Of a stretch of 64,000 bases of DNA, positions 11,901 to 24,476 are shown piece by piece. Within the stretch, counting starts at the first letter, position 1, and each line of letters starts with the position of its first letter. Origin of the DNA: Paguma larvata (lineage: Eukaryota > Chordata > Mammalia > Carnivora > Viverridae). The translations under genes and the position numbers were made by a program. The notes under the pieces were generated by a model. It did no database searches. It worked only from the letters and a program-made list of their open reading frames with translations, and was not told the origin of the DNA. Where the stretch lies: positions 52,356,960 through 52,420,959 of the forward strand of contig CM057839.1 of assembly GCA_030068075.1 (NCBI GenBank), in the 5' to 3' direction.

Positions 11901-12690
11901 GCTTCCATGTACTTTTTAATTTCCTCTTTAATTTCCTCTTTAATTCTTTAGCTCTTCTTTAAGCTCCAAGTATTTGTGGTCTTTCCAAATTTTTTCTTGT
12001 GGTTGATTTCAAGTTTCATAGTGCTGTGGTCTGAAAATATGCATGGTATGATATCAATCTTTTTGTACTTGTAGAGGGCTGATTTGTGACCCAGTATGTG
12101 ATCTACTCTGGAGAATGTTCCATGTGCACTCAAGAAGAATGAATATTCTGTTGCTTTACGATGAAATATTTTGAATATGGCTTTTAAGTCCATCCAGTCC
12201 AGTGTGTCATTCAAAGCCAATGTTTCCTTGTTTATTTTCTGCTTAGATGATCTGTCCATTACTGTAAATGCAGTGTTGAAATCCCCTGTTATTGTATATT
12301 ATTTTAAATTTCTTTATGTTGATTTATATATTTGCGTTCTTTCAAGTTGGGGGCATAAATATTTACAATGTTAGATCTTGGTGAATAGACTCCTTAATTA
12401 TGATATAATGACCTTCTTCATGTCTTGTTACAGTCTTTGTTTTAAAATCTAGTTTGTCTGATAGAAGTATGGCTACTCTGGCTTTCTTTTGGTATCCCTT
12501 TGCATGAAAGATGGTTCTCCATCCCCTTACTTTCAATCTGCAGGTGTTTAGGTCTCAAATGAGTCTTTTGTAGGCAGCATATAGACGGGTCTTGTTTCTT
12601 ATCCATTCTTATGTCCTATGTCCTTTGATTGGAGCATTTAGTCCATTTACATTTAGAATGATTATTGAATGATAGGAATTTAGTGCCACT
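8890..12690 (-). pseudogene. L1 ORF2 relic (endonuclease and reverse transcriptase)
   Basis: Fragments on the minus strand cover most of ORF2. At 11948-12259 is the endonuclease part (DRSSKQKINKET, SDHSTMKLEI). At 11426-11800 is the linker (TRSWFFERINKLDKPVA). At 11074-11313 is the start of the reverse transcriptase ([20 protein letters not shown]). At 10164-10364 is the region GYKINVQKS, and at 9192-9818 the C-terminal part ([40 protein letters not shown]). Stops and frameshifts separate the fragments, and a SINEC inserted at 10728-10922 disrupts the reverse transcriptase region. Confidence 0.88.
10728..10922 (-). mobile_element. SINEC inserted in L1 ORF2
   Basis: Reverse-oriented CAN-SINE: A-tail complement and GA-rich body at the left, head complement (gccacccaggtgcccc) at the right. 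The flanks ttaaatatttttct (10713-10726) and caaatgttttttct (near 10924-10937) are an imperfect target-site duplication cut out of L1 sequence. Confidence 0.9.
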
Positions 12691-12699
12691 GTGTGGCCT

Positions 12700-13326
12700 A
12701 TAGAGTTGGTGTTTATGGTGATATTCTCTGGTCCTTATTAGGCTTTGTTGCTTTTGGTATTTTTGTTTTTTCTCCACTAAAGAGTTCCTCTTAAAATTTC
12801 TTGCAGGGCTGGTTTAGTGGTCATGACTTCCTTTACTTTTTGTTTGTCTGGAGATCTCTTTATCTCTCCTTCTATTTGGAATGACTGCCTTACTGGATAA
12901 AAAATTCTAGGTTGCATATTTTTCCATTCAGCACCTTGAATATCTCCTCCCTTCTGGCCCGCTAAGTTTCTGTGGACAGATCGGCTGTGAATATTATCTG
13001 TCTTTCCTTGTATGTTAAGAACTTTTTTCCCTTGCTGCTTTCATAGCTTTCATAATTTTTTTCTTCTCTGTGTATTTTGTGAATTTGACTATGATATGAC
13101 TTGGTGATGGTCAGTTTTTGTTGAATCTCATGTGAGTTCTCTGTGCTTCTTAGAGTTTAATGTTTGTGTCCTTCTCCAGATTAGGAAAGTTTTCAGTTAT
13201 AATTTTCTCACATACACCTTCTCCTTTTTCTCTCTCTCCATCTTCTGGGACTGCTATGATTCAAATATTATTCCTTTTTAATAAGTGACTGAGTTCTCTA
13301 AGTCTGAGTTATCTCTGTCTTGTCAT
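12700..13326 (-). pseudogene. L1 ORF1 relic, internally deleted
   Basis: The likely ORF1 ATG is at 13324-13326 in the context ccaaaatgacaagacag on the minus strand. An in-frame stop follows after only a few codons. The remaining text resembles the ORF1 C-terminal half (EKIITENFPNLEKDTNIKL) with stops. About 620 bp remain of an expected 1 kb, so N-terminal coiled-coil sequence appears to be deleted. Confidence 0.65.
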
Positions 13327-14815
13327 TTTGGAGGAAGAAAAAAATTAATAAAAAATAAAAATTAAAAAATTAAAAAGAAAACAAAACCAAACAAAGGATG
13401 CTAGATTAGTCTGCTTGTTGAAAGAAGCCTACTTTGATAGAATAGAGAAAAAAGAGAAAGGGAAGAATAAAAAAGCTTTAAAAAATTTAAAAATTAAATA
13501 GTAAAATAGAATCAATAAAGTAAAATAGAATAAAAAATTTTTAAATAAAAAAATAAAAAGGAATTTTCTCTTTCTGTATCCAAGAAAGAGAAAAGAAAGA
13601 AGAAGAAGAAAACAATTTAAGTAAACACAGAAGCAAAGACAATGAACAAATAAAGGAACCAGCAAACACAGAAGCCCTAATGAAGTTACATCCAGTTTCC
13701 CCTAGAACTGAAACTTTGAAGCACACTGTTGTCCTTAGACTAAGCAGGTGGAAAGACTTGTGCTGGTCTTCTGGGAAATGTGTCTGGAGGGTGCAGTTGG
13801 GCGGGGCTTTGTGTAACGTCTCCATTCTCCATTTGGTGGCACTGCTAAGCTTACTAGGATGGATGTGTATGTGTGTGCACATGTATGCACACTCAGTGCA
13901 TGCATGGTACAGGTGAAGATGGCCTCACCTAGCTCCTTAGTCTCTGGTACAGACCTTTACCCTCTCAACGAGCCACAATCAAACACCCCTCCTTTGTCTC
14001 AGGCCTCTGTCTACTCCCCGCCTCTACCCTGTCCATGTCCAAGCTGTCTGCCTGCCAGGTGGTGCCTCACTTCAGAGTTTTATCTCAGATGGGATTGTGT
14101 TTCAAAACCCACACTTCAGAGACCCTCACAGCTTGGACCCATGCCGACTCTCTGGGGGAGGGTCTTGCTGAGCAATGGCCAGGTGCCAGTTTGCCCAGAA
14201 TATGTTCACGCGATTGTGCAATGGCAGAGGTTCAGAGCTGATGGCAAATCACAACACACAGCTGGTGCCAGGTTTCATTGCACTCTGGTGTCTTTGTCCC
14301 AATACCAGCAAATATGGCTGCTCTCCAGGTCCACCAGGACCTTTGCTCATGGAGAAGCCATATGGCCTCTACCAAATGCACTCAAAGTAGGGCAACGTTT
14401 TCTCCCCATGTAGCACATGGCCCCCTAAGACAGCACTGCCTGATCCTGGGGACTTTTCCTATTTCCTCACCAGAGCACCACCAGGCTCCAAGCTGTGGAA
14501 CCTTCAGACTCTGCTGTACTGAAACCCTCTCTTTCTCCCCGACAATAGATTTAGGGAATGGATTTCCTGTCCAGTTCCCTGGAAGTGTTTTCACTCTTTC
14601 TCTCTCTCTTTCTCTCCAACTTCTTTCGGGGGAGTGCTTTTCTTGGGTCATCCCAATGTGTCCCCCTGTCCCCCTTTCTCTTCTCTCTCTGTGAAAACAG
14701 CTCCTACCCTCTGGAGCTCCATGGCTGTTCTCTCTCCTAGTTCACTTCTCTGCACTGTGTGCAGTACACTATCTCATTTAAAAGAGGAAGAGTGGAAAAC
14801 ACCTAAGAGGCACTA
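13327..14815 (-). other. L1 5' UTR (internal promoter region), antisense
   Basis: This GC-richer block has the familiar carnivore L1 5' UTR text seen from the opposite strand, including agctccttagtctctggtac, ccatgccgactctctggggg and a CT-rich end. Its first 340 bp next to ORF1 (13331-13680) is very AT-rich low-complexity sequence. Open frames here on the plus strand (13859-14413 and neighbours) are not genes. Confidence 0.75.
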
Positions 14816-15780
14816 GTTTAGAGTAAGTCTAAAGTCTGTCTTTGCAAATGCCACCAGGATCACCAAATTCAGAGGAGTGGAACGTTCCTTGATTAGGCCT
14901 TAGTTCTCCCTGAGAGTGACCATCCAGTCCATTGTTTTCTGTAGCTCTGTGCTCTACTGTATGAAATATCTTTACTTTTCTACCATACTTAGCTATTTCT
15001 GTGGGCTTTCTTGTGGAAATGGAAAGCCAGAGGTTTTCTTACAGTTTTGATAGCCTCAGTTTCTTTTGACATAAACTGGTGAGACTTTTGGCAATACAGT
15101 ACCGTCAATATTTTTTGTGGGTTTCTTCTAAATCCGATGAGTCAAAAGCAACACCTATATTATTTTTTGATTTCTCTCAAAACTTAATCACTTATTCGGA
15201 CAGGTCAGGTTGCTGTGGAACATAACTCTAGATTTCTAGCAGCCCTTCTGTCTAGCTTACAGCATCTGCTAGGTTCTTCTTTCAGGGGTTGTAATAAAAA
15301 GGCTTAAAGATAAATATCTACTTAAATACTTGCCCCAGGATATATTTAACTCTGAGAATTTTTTGCTAACTGGAAGGCTGGAGGTGAGAAAGAATTTTAT
15401 TTTCCAGCTAAGAAATTCTGTCCCGTTACAGTCCCTCTAAATATGCTTACATGCTGTCAGTTATTCCTCAAACCCTTCTCTTTGTAGAACCTTATCCATA
15501 TACGGGTAGTAAGAGCCACTGATACTTTGAACATTCTGCCTGGAAATGATCCTGCTTAAATCCCGAATGTCATTAATATAGTTTCTGTCTTCTGCATGAT
15601 CACATGTGGGGGTGGTTTTACCATTTTTTTCTCTGCTGCTACATAACCCTTTGTAGTTTTTACATCTTGTTTGAGCAGTTTTCTTACTGCTTTTTCTAGC
15701 CTCTGTCCACTGCCTACTCTCAAGGCCAGTGCCACATTTTTTAGTTTTGGTTATAACAGTACCCCGATTCTAAATAATTT
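14816..15780. other. Unassigned intergenic DNA
   Basis: AT-rich sequence beyond the L1 5' end. No gene or named repeat is seen. Confidence 0.5.
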
Positions 15781-16250
15781 CTGTGTTAGTTATCTGTTAC
15801 TACAAATAATGCTATATAACCCCCACAATTTGGTAGCTTAACACAACCACTGATTTAACTCAAGTCTACTGATGAACAATTGAGGATCAATTGTACTTCT
15901 TGTCTTTGATATGTTCTGTTGAAAGATCAGCTGGCTTTCAGCTAACCGAGGATGGCCTTGGCTTGGGCAACTTGCCTCAACAGCATAGATTGTTCATCCT
16001 CCCATGGGCTAGTCCCATGTGTTCTCATAGCTGCGTCATAGCGCAAGAGTGTCCAAACCCAGTCATGCAAGAGGGCTTACGGAAACATCCAGGTGCTCGT
16101 TAAGCTTCTGCCAACATCTGTTTGGCCAAACAGGGCAAATGACCAAGTCTAGAGGGGGAGTGGGAGGAGACTCCATATTATAGGGAAAGAGATGTGGGTA
16201 CAGAGTGGCCTTTAAATGGGGCCTGTTAATCACCTCCATCTACCTTGGGG
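15781..16250 (+). mobile_element. Ancient medium-reiterated element, family not assigned
   Basis: The start ctgtgttagttatctgttac, followed by taacccccacaatttggtag and cttaacacaacc, matches a common mammalian repeat that I recognise but cannot name safely. The body includes aagatcagctggctttcagc and ends near gtggcctttaaatggggcct. Confidence 0.5.
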
Positions 16251-17549
16251 ATTATTTCCGTGAAAGTATCGGAATCTCCTAGAACAGGGCTCACTGACAT
16301 CCTCATTGCTTAGTTGTCTCAGTTTCTTTGCCTTTTCTGGCTCTTTTATAAATTTATTTGAAATATTTTCAAATCTACCTACATTTCTTGCCAATATCTC
16401 TTTTCAAAGTAAGTTCCGTATGTTTATTACTTACAGGGTTGAGTGGCACCTTCTCTTATTTGTCATAAGTTAATCATTCTCCTTGGAAGAATGAATAGCT
16501 GATAGATATAGAAGGAGGACAGGGAAGAGTCCAAGGGGAAAAAAATGATTGCCAAAAGCAGAGATGTTTGAGTGTCAATGAGTGAATGTGCATAAATGTG
16601 GCTATCTGTGTGTACACTTACATTGTGTATGTACACAAATTTTCCTTAGTGTGCATGTGTGTGACTATATACGTATCTGTACTCATGTGCATTAGTGCAT
16701 GTATATATGCATGGGATAAGTGTTCCTTCCCAGTTTATTAAAAAATACCACTGCCCTTAATCTGATAAATCAGTGAGACAGTGAGATGAATACTCATGGG
16801 GAAAGCCCAATGGGAAACGAAGGAAATACAAAATAGTTGTCAGGGAGTTGTAAGGACAAAGCAGGTGTTGGGGGCTTCTGCATCCAATCCTACACTTCCA
16901 GATTCGAAAAATTCCGAATGGCAGTTGTGAGCAGTTTCTCACCCCTTCTCCCCTACGTTCTTCTTTAAACCTGGGTGGTAGTGAAATATGGGCAGTACAC
17001 CCATGTTGTTGCCCCCCTTAATTTAATACGAAACAGGGTAGCACAAGATAGATTTTCTCTTTGTTTTTCTCACCAAGATGTCCCATCCTTATTGGAGATA
17101 GAAGACTGGGGACAAGATATCTAGTCCTTTCTCTGTCTCAACGGTGGAATGTTCTAGTTCCTCTGAAATATTTTATATTTGAGAAAACACACCAGGTTTG
17201 TCTTTGCCAAGACTCTCTTCCAAGAGGCCTGGTTTGAGTTAGGAACTTTCCTGGTTATTCATTCATTTCACGAGTCCCTAAAACCTCCCAGTGAGGCCAC
17301 AGGAATCTGCAGTTATCTGCACAGCCCGCTGGGCTCTTGGGACCATGGGGGATTTCCTGTTACAGTGTATTAAAGTATTCGTCATTCTAGAGAGGACTCA
17401 GGAGGCTGGTTCTATCTAATACGTCAGTGGTGACCTCTGAGAGGAAATACTTTTCAATTGGCAGTGGCCTCTGCGAGGCTTGAGAACTTTTGCTAGAAGG
17501 GTTTTATCATCTTAGGTGACCTAGTAAGACCTAGTCACTGGATAAAATT
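16251..17549. other. Unassigned intergenic DNA
   Basis: No gene recognised. A TG/CA-rich patch with gtgtgtacac and gtgtgtgact text lies at about 16580-16720. Confidence 0.5.
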
Positions 17550-17640
17550 ACAGAAAGATTCTGAGATAGGTGTTACTATTATCCCTGTTTCAGAGATTAA
17601 GTCACTATGATGACTCACATGGGGTGATTCCAGAAAAAGT
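17550..17640 (-). mobile_element. MIR fragment
   Basis: Reverse MIR core: ggtgttactattatccctgt, ttcagagattaagtcac. Confidence 0.5.
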
Positions 17641-17949
17641 TCTCTTGAATACCTCACTATACTGTGTCTCACGACCAGGTGGTCTATCCTTTCCATGACC
17701 AAAAGTCTGGAAGCTTCATTTGCCAGCTCCTAATAGTAAGCAGCAATACAATACAGTCTTGACTATAGACTGGCAAGATTTCATGGTCTTTCCTTTGCTC
17801 CCTACAGTTACCAGGCCCAGCACCCCAAAGCCTTTTCTTGGGCATGCTTTGAACCAAAGTTACCTTTATCTGCTCAAGGAACAGATAATGAGGTGCAAAA
17901 ACCTTATCCACTCCTTGCACAGCTTAGAAATTGACAAATATCCTAAGAA

Positions 17950-18960
17950 TTCATAGCACTTCCAATGTGAGACTTGATTTACTATGATTGTAAGTCATAA
18001 AAATGATGCATGACATGCTGATTTGATGTAACAATCAATGTCTATTTAATAAACGGCCCACAATGGTTTTCATACATTATCTCCACCTGAAGACAGCGTC
18101 TGATTTTCCAGCCCATACTTCACATTCTAGCTCAAAAATACTAGAGAAACAAATCCTCCCTTATGCATAAACATATTCAAAGGCAAAAGATTTATTTATT
18201 GATGAGAGCTTCAAATTGACCAATTTTTAGCTTTTTCTTCTGAAAAGAACGCTTTCCAAAAAAGAGATTGCTACCAGATGTAGTGGATTACACAGCACTT
18301 GCTCAGATATGAAAAGCAGATGAAATGGAATATTCTAGTTTCTGATTCAGCCCTATTCTTATCTACACATAGCTCTTCTTAAGTGAACTTGACAGTGTTG
18401 TGGGCTGATATTAAGATAGACGACTTTAGTAAACAAGAAAAAGGGTTTCACTCCCTACAATACCAAATGGGCTTTATAATAGAAATTCCTTTGTGCTGGG
18501 GAAGATATTACAATTTTCAACACACAATAAATATATTTGCTAGACAAAAAAAATGCATTTCATTACATGCAATGCACTTTCTATTGTACATTAACCACTT
18601 TTTTGCTTTGTGTAGAAAAGTACCATTTTCTAGTGTAAAATGTCTGCAATTTATTTTTATAAGTCTGTTTTTCCCATGAAGGAAGAACATTCCATTACAT
18701 AACCCTGTACTGATAAATGTACATTATATACGAGGCAAAATGTGTAGTATAAATACCTTTATTGTTTGAGTGTTTCTTCAGTTCTGAGAGCAGACAGTTA
18801 AAGTCTTGGACCAGAACAGCTAATTTTATTAGCACCCAGTCTGTAATTACTAGGTTTACTGGAGTCATTTACTTTGATACTTTCAGCAACCATAATACAT
18901 GTGTAGTTTCTCTAAATAATACTATTGCACGCTTCAGCTACACCCGTAATTTTTCCTGAT
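17950..18960. other. 1-kb AT-rich unique stretch
   Basis: This is the longest recently undisturbed region I see downstream of ENOX1. There is no SINE, LINE or long frame, and homeodomain-like AT cores are frequent. It could be conserved or simply old unique DNA. Confidence 0.3.
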
Positions 18961-19234
18961 AATGCCTCTGCTGGGTTAAAAAAAACATAATTAATACTTT
19001 ATTTAATTCTTGTATACTATATACCTAGTTGACCATCATTCAAAATGGCACTTTCCCAGAGCCCTTTAGTTTCTTCACAGTTGAATGTATTTGACCCTGA
19101 TTACTGTTTTCTGGAAATATCCCAAATAAGCAAAAAAGCAGCCGCAACAAAGAATTCCTGCTCTGCATTTTCTTTGTACTAAGGGTCACTGTGACTATGA
19201 TTGCCCGTTGGCCTGTAAGAGTTACAGAAGTCTT

Positions 19235-19429
19235 GGGGCATCTGGGTAACTCAGTTGGTTAAGTGTCCAACTTCAGCTCAGGTCACGATCTCACCGTTTG
19301 TGAGTTTGAGCCCCATGTCAGGCTCCGTGCTGATCGTGCGGAGGCTGGAGCCCTCTCTCTGCCCCTCCTCCACCCCTGCTCACACTCTGTCTCTCTTTCT
19401 CTCAAAAAGAAATAAACATTAAAAAAAAA
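19235..19429 (+). mobile_element. SINEC
   Basis: CAN-SINE with a slightly diverged head (ggggcatctgggtaactcag) and a shortened body. The target-site duplication gttaca(g/a)aagtctt is clear at 19221-19234 and 19430-19443. Confidence 0.93.
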
Positions 19430-19710
19430 GTTACAAAAGTCTTTGCAGGTCAGAGAATTAGAATTATTTTGCTTATGTCAGTCTTAGACTTGCACCTATA
19501 TAGTGGACTATTTGTAGGGATGGTGCCTGTCTTAAATTTATCTTATTCTGGCATTTAGGAACATAAATGCTGACTGTTTATCCCAAAGGACAGGGTAGCA
19601 GGAAAAAGAGTTTGCCTACTTTTCTTGGTTGGGATGTGTATCTAATGTACTATTTTTGAAGAAACCAATGCCTTCAGTCGGCCTGCCTCTGTGTTCGCAT
19701 TCATGTCTTC

Positions 19711-19979
19711 AGGTTCCACGCTTGACACTGGTTTCTCTTGCTCTTGCTGCTTCTGCACTTACTTCGTCCTCTGAAGTCTTGAACCCCATTAAAGACATCC
19801 ATGAGGTTTGGGATCAACTTCTTCCAAACTCTGGTTAATGTTGGTATTTTGACCTCTTCCCATGAATCACAAATATTCTTAATGACATCTAGCATAGTGA
19901 ATCTTTTCCAGGAAATTTTCAATTTGCTTTGCCCAGATCCACCAGAGGAATCATTATTAATGGCAGCTATAACCTTACA
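19711..19979 (-). pseudogene. Tigger transposase relic, C-terminal part
   Basis: The minus strand reads FTMLDVIKNICDSWEEVKIP and then VWKKLIPNLMDVFNGVQDF, matching the part of Tigger transposase just after the segment at 23605-24300. The two halves are separated only by the L1 insertion and its target-site duplication. The frame then degenerates. Confidence 0.83.
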
Positions 19980-21763
19980 AAGTATAGTTCTTTTTTTTAA
20001 TTAAAAAATTTTAATTCTAGTACAGTTAACCTGTAGTGTTACATTAGTTTCATATGTACAATATAGTCATTCAACACTTCTACACATTACTCAGTGTTCC
20101 TCATGACAACTGTACTCTTAAAACCCCTTCACCTATTTTACCCACCTGCCCCCACCTCCCCTCTGGCAACCATCAGTTTGTTCTCTATAGTTAAGAGTCT
20201 GTTTCTTGGTTTGTCTCTCTTTCTCTCTTTTGTTTTCCTTTGCTCGTGTGTTTTGTTTCTTAAGTTTCACATATGAGTGAAATCCTATGGTATTTGTCCT
20301 TCTCTGATTTATTTTTCTTGGCATTATACTCTCTGGCTTGATTCATATTGTTGCAAATGGCAAGATTTAATTCTGTTTTATGGCTGAATAATATCCCATA
20401 TATATCAAATATATCATACTTTCTTTATCCATTCATGTGTCAATAGACACTTGGGCTGCTTCCTTAGCTTGGCTATTATAAATAATTCTGCAGTAAGTAT
20501 AGGGGTGCAAGTATCCCTTTGAATTAGGGTTTTTGTATTTTTGGGGTAAATGGATTAATGGATTATAGGGTAGTTCTATTTTTAACTTTATTTTATTTTC
20601 ATTTTTAACTTTTTGAGTAATATCCCTACTGTTTTTCAGAGTGGCTGCGCCAGTTTGCATTCCCACCAACAGTGCATGAGGGCTTCTATTTCTCCACATC
20701 CTTTCCAATACTTGTTATTTCTACTTTTTTTGATCTTAGCCATTATAATAGGTGTGAGGCAGTAACGCGTTGCAGTCTTGATTTCTATTTCCCTGATGAT
20801 CAGTGACCTTGAGCATCTTTTCACTTATCTGTTGGCCATCTATATTTCTTTTTTTGGAGAAGTGTGTCTTCATGTTTTCTGTCCATTTTTTAGTTGGGTT
20901 ATTTGTTTTTTGGGCATTGAGTTATATACATTCTTTATATATTTTGGATACTAATCCTTTATCAGAGATGTTGTTTGCAAATATCTTCTCTTAATGGATT
21001 GTCATTTAGGTTTTTTTTTTTTTTTGGTTATTTTCTTTGCTGTGCAGAGTAGTTTTATTTTGATGTCCCAGTAGTTTCTTTTTGTTTTTATTTCCCTTGC
21101 CTCAGGAGATATGTTTAAAAAGAAATTGCTCTGAATAATGTTGGAGAAATTACTGCCTGTGTTCTCCCCTAGGATTTTTATAGTTTCATGTCTTATATTG
21201 AGGTCTTTAATTCATTTTGAATTTATTTTTGTGTATGGCGTAAGCTGGGAGCCCAGTTTCATTCTTTCGCATGCAGCTGCCCAGTTCTCCCAGCACCATT
21301 TATTGAAGAGGCTGTCTTTTCCCTGTTGCATATTTTGTGGATTCTTTTGTCTTTTCTTATAGATTGACCATATAAACATAGGTTTATTCGCGGGCTTTTT
21401 AATCTATTCTATTGATCCGTGTGCCTCTTTTTGGGCCAGTACCATACTGTTTTGATTACTACAGCTTTGTAGTATAACTTGAAATCTGGAATTGTGATGT
21501 CTCCAGCTTTGTTTTCTTTTTTTTCAAGATTGTTTTGGCTATTTTAGGTCTTCTATGGTTCCATAAACATTTTAGGAGTGGTTCTTCTAGTCCTGGGAAA
21601 AATGTCGTTGGTATTTTGATAGGTATTGGATTAAATCTGTAGATTGCTTTGGGTAGTATGGACATTTTAACAGTGTTGGTTCTTTCAATCCATATGCATG
21701 ATATGACTTTCCATCTCTTTGTGTCGTCTTCATTTTCTTTCATAAATGTTTTACAGTTTTCAG

Positions 21764-21940
21764 TGGCACCTGTGTGGCTGGTCAGTTAAGCGTCGGACTC
21801 TTGATTTTGGCTGAGGTCATGATCTCGCACCTTGGGAGTTCAAGCTCTGCATCTGGTTCCACACTGACAGTGCAGAGCCTGTTTGGGATTCTTTCTCTCC
21901 CTCTCTGTCCCTTGCCTCAAAATAAATAAACATAAAACAA
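21764..21940 (+). mobile_element. SINEC inserted in L1
   Basis: CAN-SINE with a partly decayed head (tggcacctgtgtggctggtc). It is flanked by a 21-bp imperfect duplication of L1 sequence beginning taaatgtttta at 21743-21763 and 21941-21961. Confidence 0.92.
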
Positions 21941-22217
21941 TAAATGTTTTATAGTTTTCAGAGTACAAATCTTTTACTTCATTGGTTAAGTTTATTCCTA
22001 GATATCTTATTTTTGGTGAAATTGTAAATGGGATTATTTTCTTCATTTCTTTTTCTGCTGCTCTGTTATTAGTGTATAGAAATGTGACAGATTTATATAC
22101 ATCAATTTTGCAACTTTACTGAATTCATTTATCACTTCTAACAGTTTTTTTGGTGGAGTCTTTAGGGTTTTCTATGTGTACTATCATGTCATCTGCAAAT
22201 AGTGACAGTTTAACCTT

Positions 22218-22425
22218 TTTTTTTAATGTTTAATTATTTATTTTTGAGAGAGAGGGAGAGAGTGAGGAAGGGGCAGAGAGAGAGAGGGAGACCCAGAATC
22301 TGAAGCAGGCTCCAGGCTCTGAGCTATCAGCACAGAGCCCAACACGGAGCTTGAACCCACAAACCATGAGATCATAACCTGAGTCGAAGTCAGAGGCCTA
22401 ACTGACTGAGCCACCCAGGCGCCCC
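22218..22425 (-). mobile_element. SINEC inserted in L1
   Basis: Reverse-oriented CAN-SINE ending in ccacccaggcgccccc. It is flanked by cagtttaacc (22206-22215) and cagtgtaact (22426-22435). Confidence 0.92.
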
Positions 22426-23467
22426 CAGTGTAACTTCTTCCTTACCAGTTTGGATGCCTTTTATTTCCTTTTGTTGTCTGATTGCTATGGTGAGGACTTC
22501 TAGTACTATGTTAAATAATAGTGGTAAGAGTGGATATCTGTATCTTGTTCTTGACCTTAGGGAATATAGTCTCAGTGTTTTGTTTGTTTGTTTGTGTTTT
22601 TTTTTTTTTTTTTTACCATCTAGCATGATGTAAGCTGTGGGATTTTCATATATGGCTTTTAGTATAATGAGGTATGTTCCTCCTAAACCTACTTTGGTCA
22701 TGTTTTTTATCATGAGTGGATATTGTACTTTGTCAGGTGCTTTTTCTGCACCTATTGAAATGACCGTAAGGTTTTTATCCTGTCTTTTATCGATGAGATG
22801 TATCACATGGATTGACCTGCAAATATTGAACCACCCTTGCATCCCAGGGATAAATCCTACTTGATTATGGTGAATGATTTTTTTTTTTTTTGTAATGTAT
22901 CACCTGATTCAGTTTGCTAATATCTTGTTGAGGAATTTTGCATCTAGGTTCATCAGAGAGATTGGCCCACCATTCTCTATTTTTGTAATGTCTTTACTTG
23001 GTTTTGGTATCAGGATAATGCTGGCTTTATAGAATGAATTTGGAAGCTTTTCTTCCTCTTCTAATTTTTGGAATAGTTTGAGAAGAATAGGTGTCAAGTT
23101 TTCTTTAAATGTTTGGTAGAATTTACCTGTGAAGTTGTCTGGCCCCAGACTTATGTTTACTGGGAGTTGTGTTTTTGTTTTTGTTTTTATTACTAATTCA
23201 ACTTCAGTGCTGAAAATCGTTCTTTTCAAATTTTTCTATTTTTTCTTGATTCAGTTTTGGGAAGTTAAATGTTTCTAGGAAATTATCTATTTCTTCTAGG
23301 TTGTCCAATTTGTTGGCATATAATTTTTCATAATATTTTCTTACAGTCTTTTGTTTTTCTGTGGCGTGGGTTGTTATTAATCTCATTTCTGATTTTTATT
23401 TGAGTCCTTTTTCTTTTTTTCTTTTTTTTTCTTTTTTAGTGAGGCCAGCTACAGTTTTATTGATTTT

Positions 23468-23493
23468 GTTGTTGTTGTTGTTGTTATTGTTGA
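23468..23493. repeat. GTT microsatellite in L1 ORF2
   Basis: A run of GTT triplets which, read on the L1 coding (minus) strand, extends the ORF2 relic with a run of eight asparagines in the linker region (23396-23590). It is a secondary expansion after insertion. Confidence 0.8.
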
Positions 23494-23604
23494 AGTTTTC
23501 AAAGAACCAGCTCCTGGTTTCATTGATCTGCTGTATTGTTTCTTTAGTTTCTATTTTGTCTATTTCTGCTCTAATCTTTATTATTTCCATGAAGCATATT
23601 TCTT

Positions 23605-24300
23605 AATAAACTGTGAGAGTCAAAATTATGCCTTGTTCCATGGGCTGCAGAATGGGTGTTGTGATAGCAGGAACGAACGTAACATTACTCTTGTACATTT
23701 CATCAGCGCTCTTGGGTGACCAGGTGCATGTTAGCGAGCAGTCACATATTGACAGGAAATTATTCTTTTTTTCCTGAGCAATAGGTCTTAACAGAGAGGT
23801 TAAAATATTCAGTAAACCATGTTGTAAACAGAGATGTCGTCATCCAGGCTTTGTTTTTCCATTTATAGAGCACGGGCAGAGTAGATTTGGCATAATTCTT
23901 GAGGGCCCTAGAGTTTTCAGAACGGTAAATGAGCACCGGCTTCAACTTCAAGTCACCAGCTTCATTAGCCCCTAACAAGAGAGTCACCTGTCCTTGAAGC
24001 TTTAAAGCCAAGAATTGACTTCTCCTCTCTAGCTAGGAAAGTCCCAGATGGCATCTTCCTCCAATAGAAGTCTGTTTTGTCTACACTGAAAATCCGTTGT
24101 TCAGTGTGGCCACCTTCCTTAACTATTTGAGCCAGATCTTTGACATAAATAGTTGCAGCTTCTACATTAGCACTTGCTGCCTCACCTCATACTTTTATGT
24201 TAGGGAGACGGCTTCTTCCCTTAAACCTTAGGAACCAATCTCTGCTAGCGTCACACTTTTCTTCTGTATATCTCTCATATCTCATATCTCTCAGCCTTCC
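23605..24300 (-). pseudogene. Tigger transposase relic, central part
   Basis: The minus strand reads like the catalytic DDE region of a pogo/Tigger transposase. The frame at 23760-24011 has [40 protein letters not shown] and [15 protein letters not shown]. After a frameshift it continues toward FVPAITTPILQPMEQG at about 23640. Stop codons and frame changes show that it is not functional. The rest of the frame lies beyond the L1 insertion at 19711-19979. Confidence 0.85.
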
Positions 24301-24476
24301 TATAATTGAAGAGAGTTAGGGCTTTGCTCCCATTTAGGCTTTGGCTTAAGGGAATGTTGTGGCTGGTTTGATCCTCTATCCAGACCACTCAAACTTCCTC
24401 TGTATTGCAATAAAACTATTTGGTTTTATCATTCATGTGTCCGCTGGGTTTTAATTTTCTTCAAGAACGTTTTTTT

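Larger units (their letters stand above)
7972..14815 (-). mobile_element. Near-full-length dead L1 retrotransposon
   Basis: The minus strand carries, in order, an L1 5' UTR (about 14815-13327), an ORF1 relic (13326 to about 12700), an ORF2 relic (about 12690-8890) and the 3' UTR. The 3' terminal 0.5 kb is present twice in tandem (7972-8485 and 8486-8900). One SINEC sits inside ORF2 at 10728-10922. Both ORFs are broken by stops and frameshifts, so the element is inactive. The right end is approximate because I could not define a target-site duplication. Confidence 0.88.
19993..23591 (-). mobile_element. 5'-truncated L1 inserted in the Tigger element
   Basis: This minus-strand L1 has its 3' UTR at 19993 to about 20420 and ORF2 remnants up to 23591. 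The 5' truncation falls in the linker between endonuclease and reverse transcriptase. Fragments include [20 protein letters not shown] and [12 protein letters not shown] at 22909-23229, [11 protein letters not shown] at 23396-23590, and [20 protein letters not shown] at 21459-21743. The duplication aagtatagttctt (19980-19992) and aagcatatttctt (23592-23604) marks it as one insertion event. Two SINECs later landed in it. Confidence 0.92.

Noticed and set aside
13859..14413. 184-residue plus-strand frame
   Set aside because: It lies on the antisense strand of an L1 5' UTR. The text is repeat sequence found in many genomic copies.
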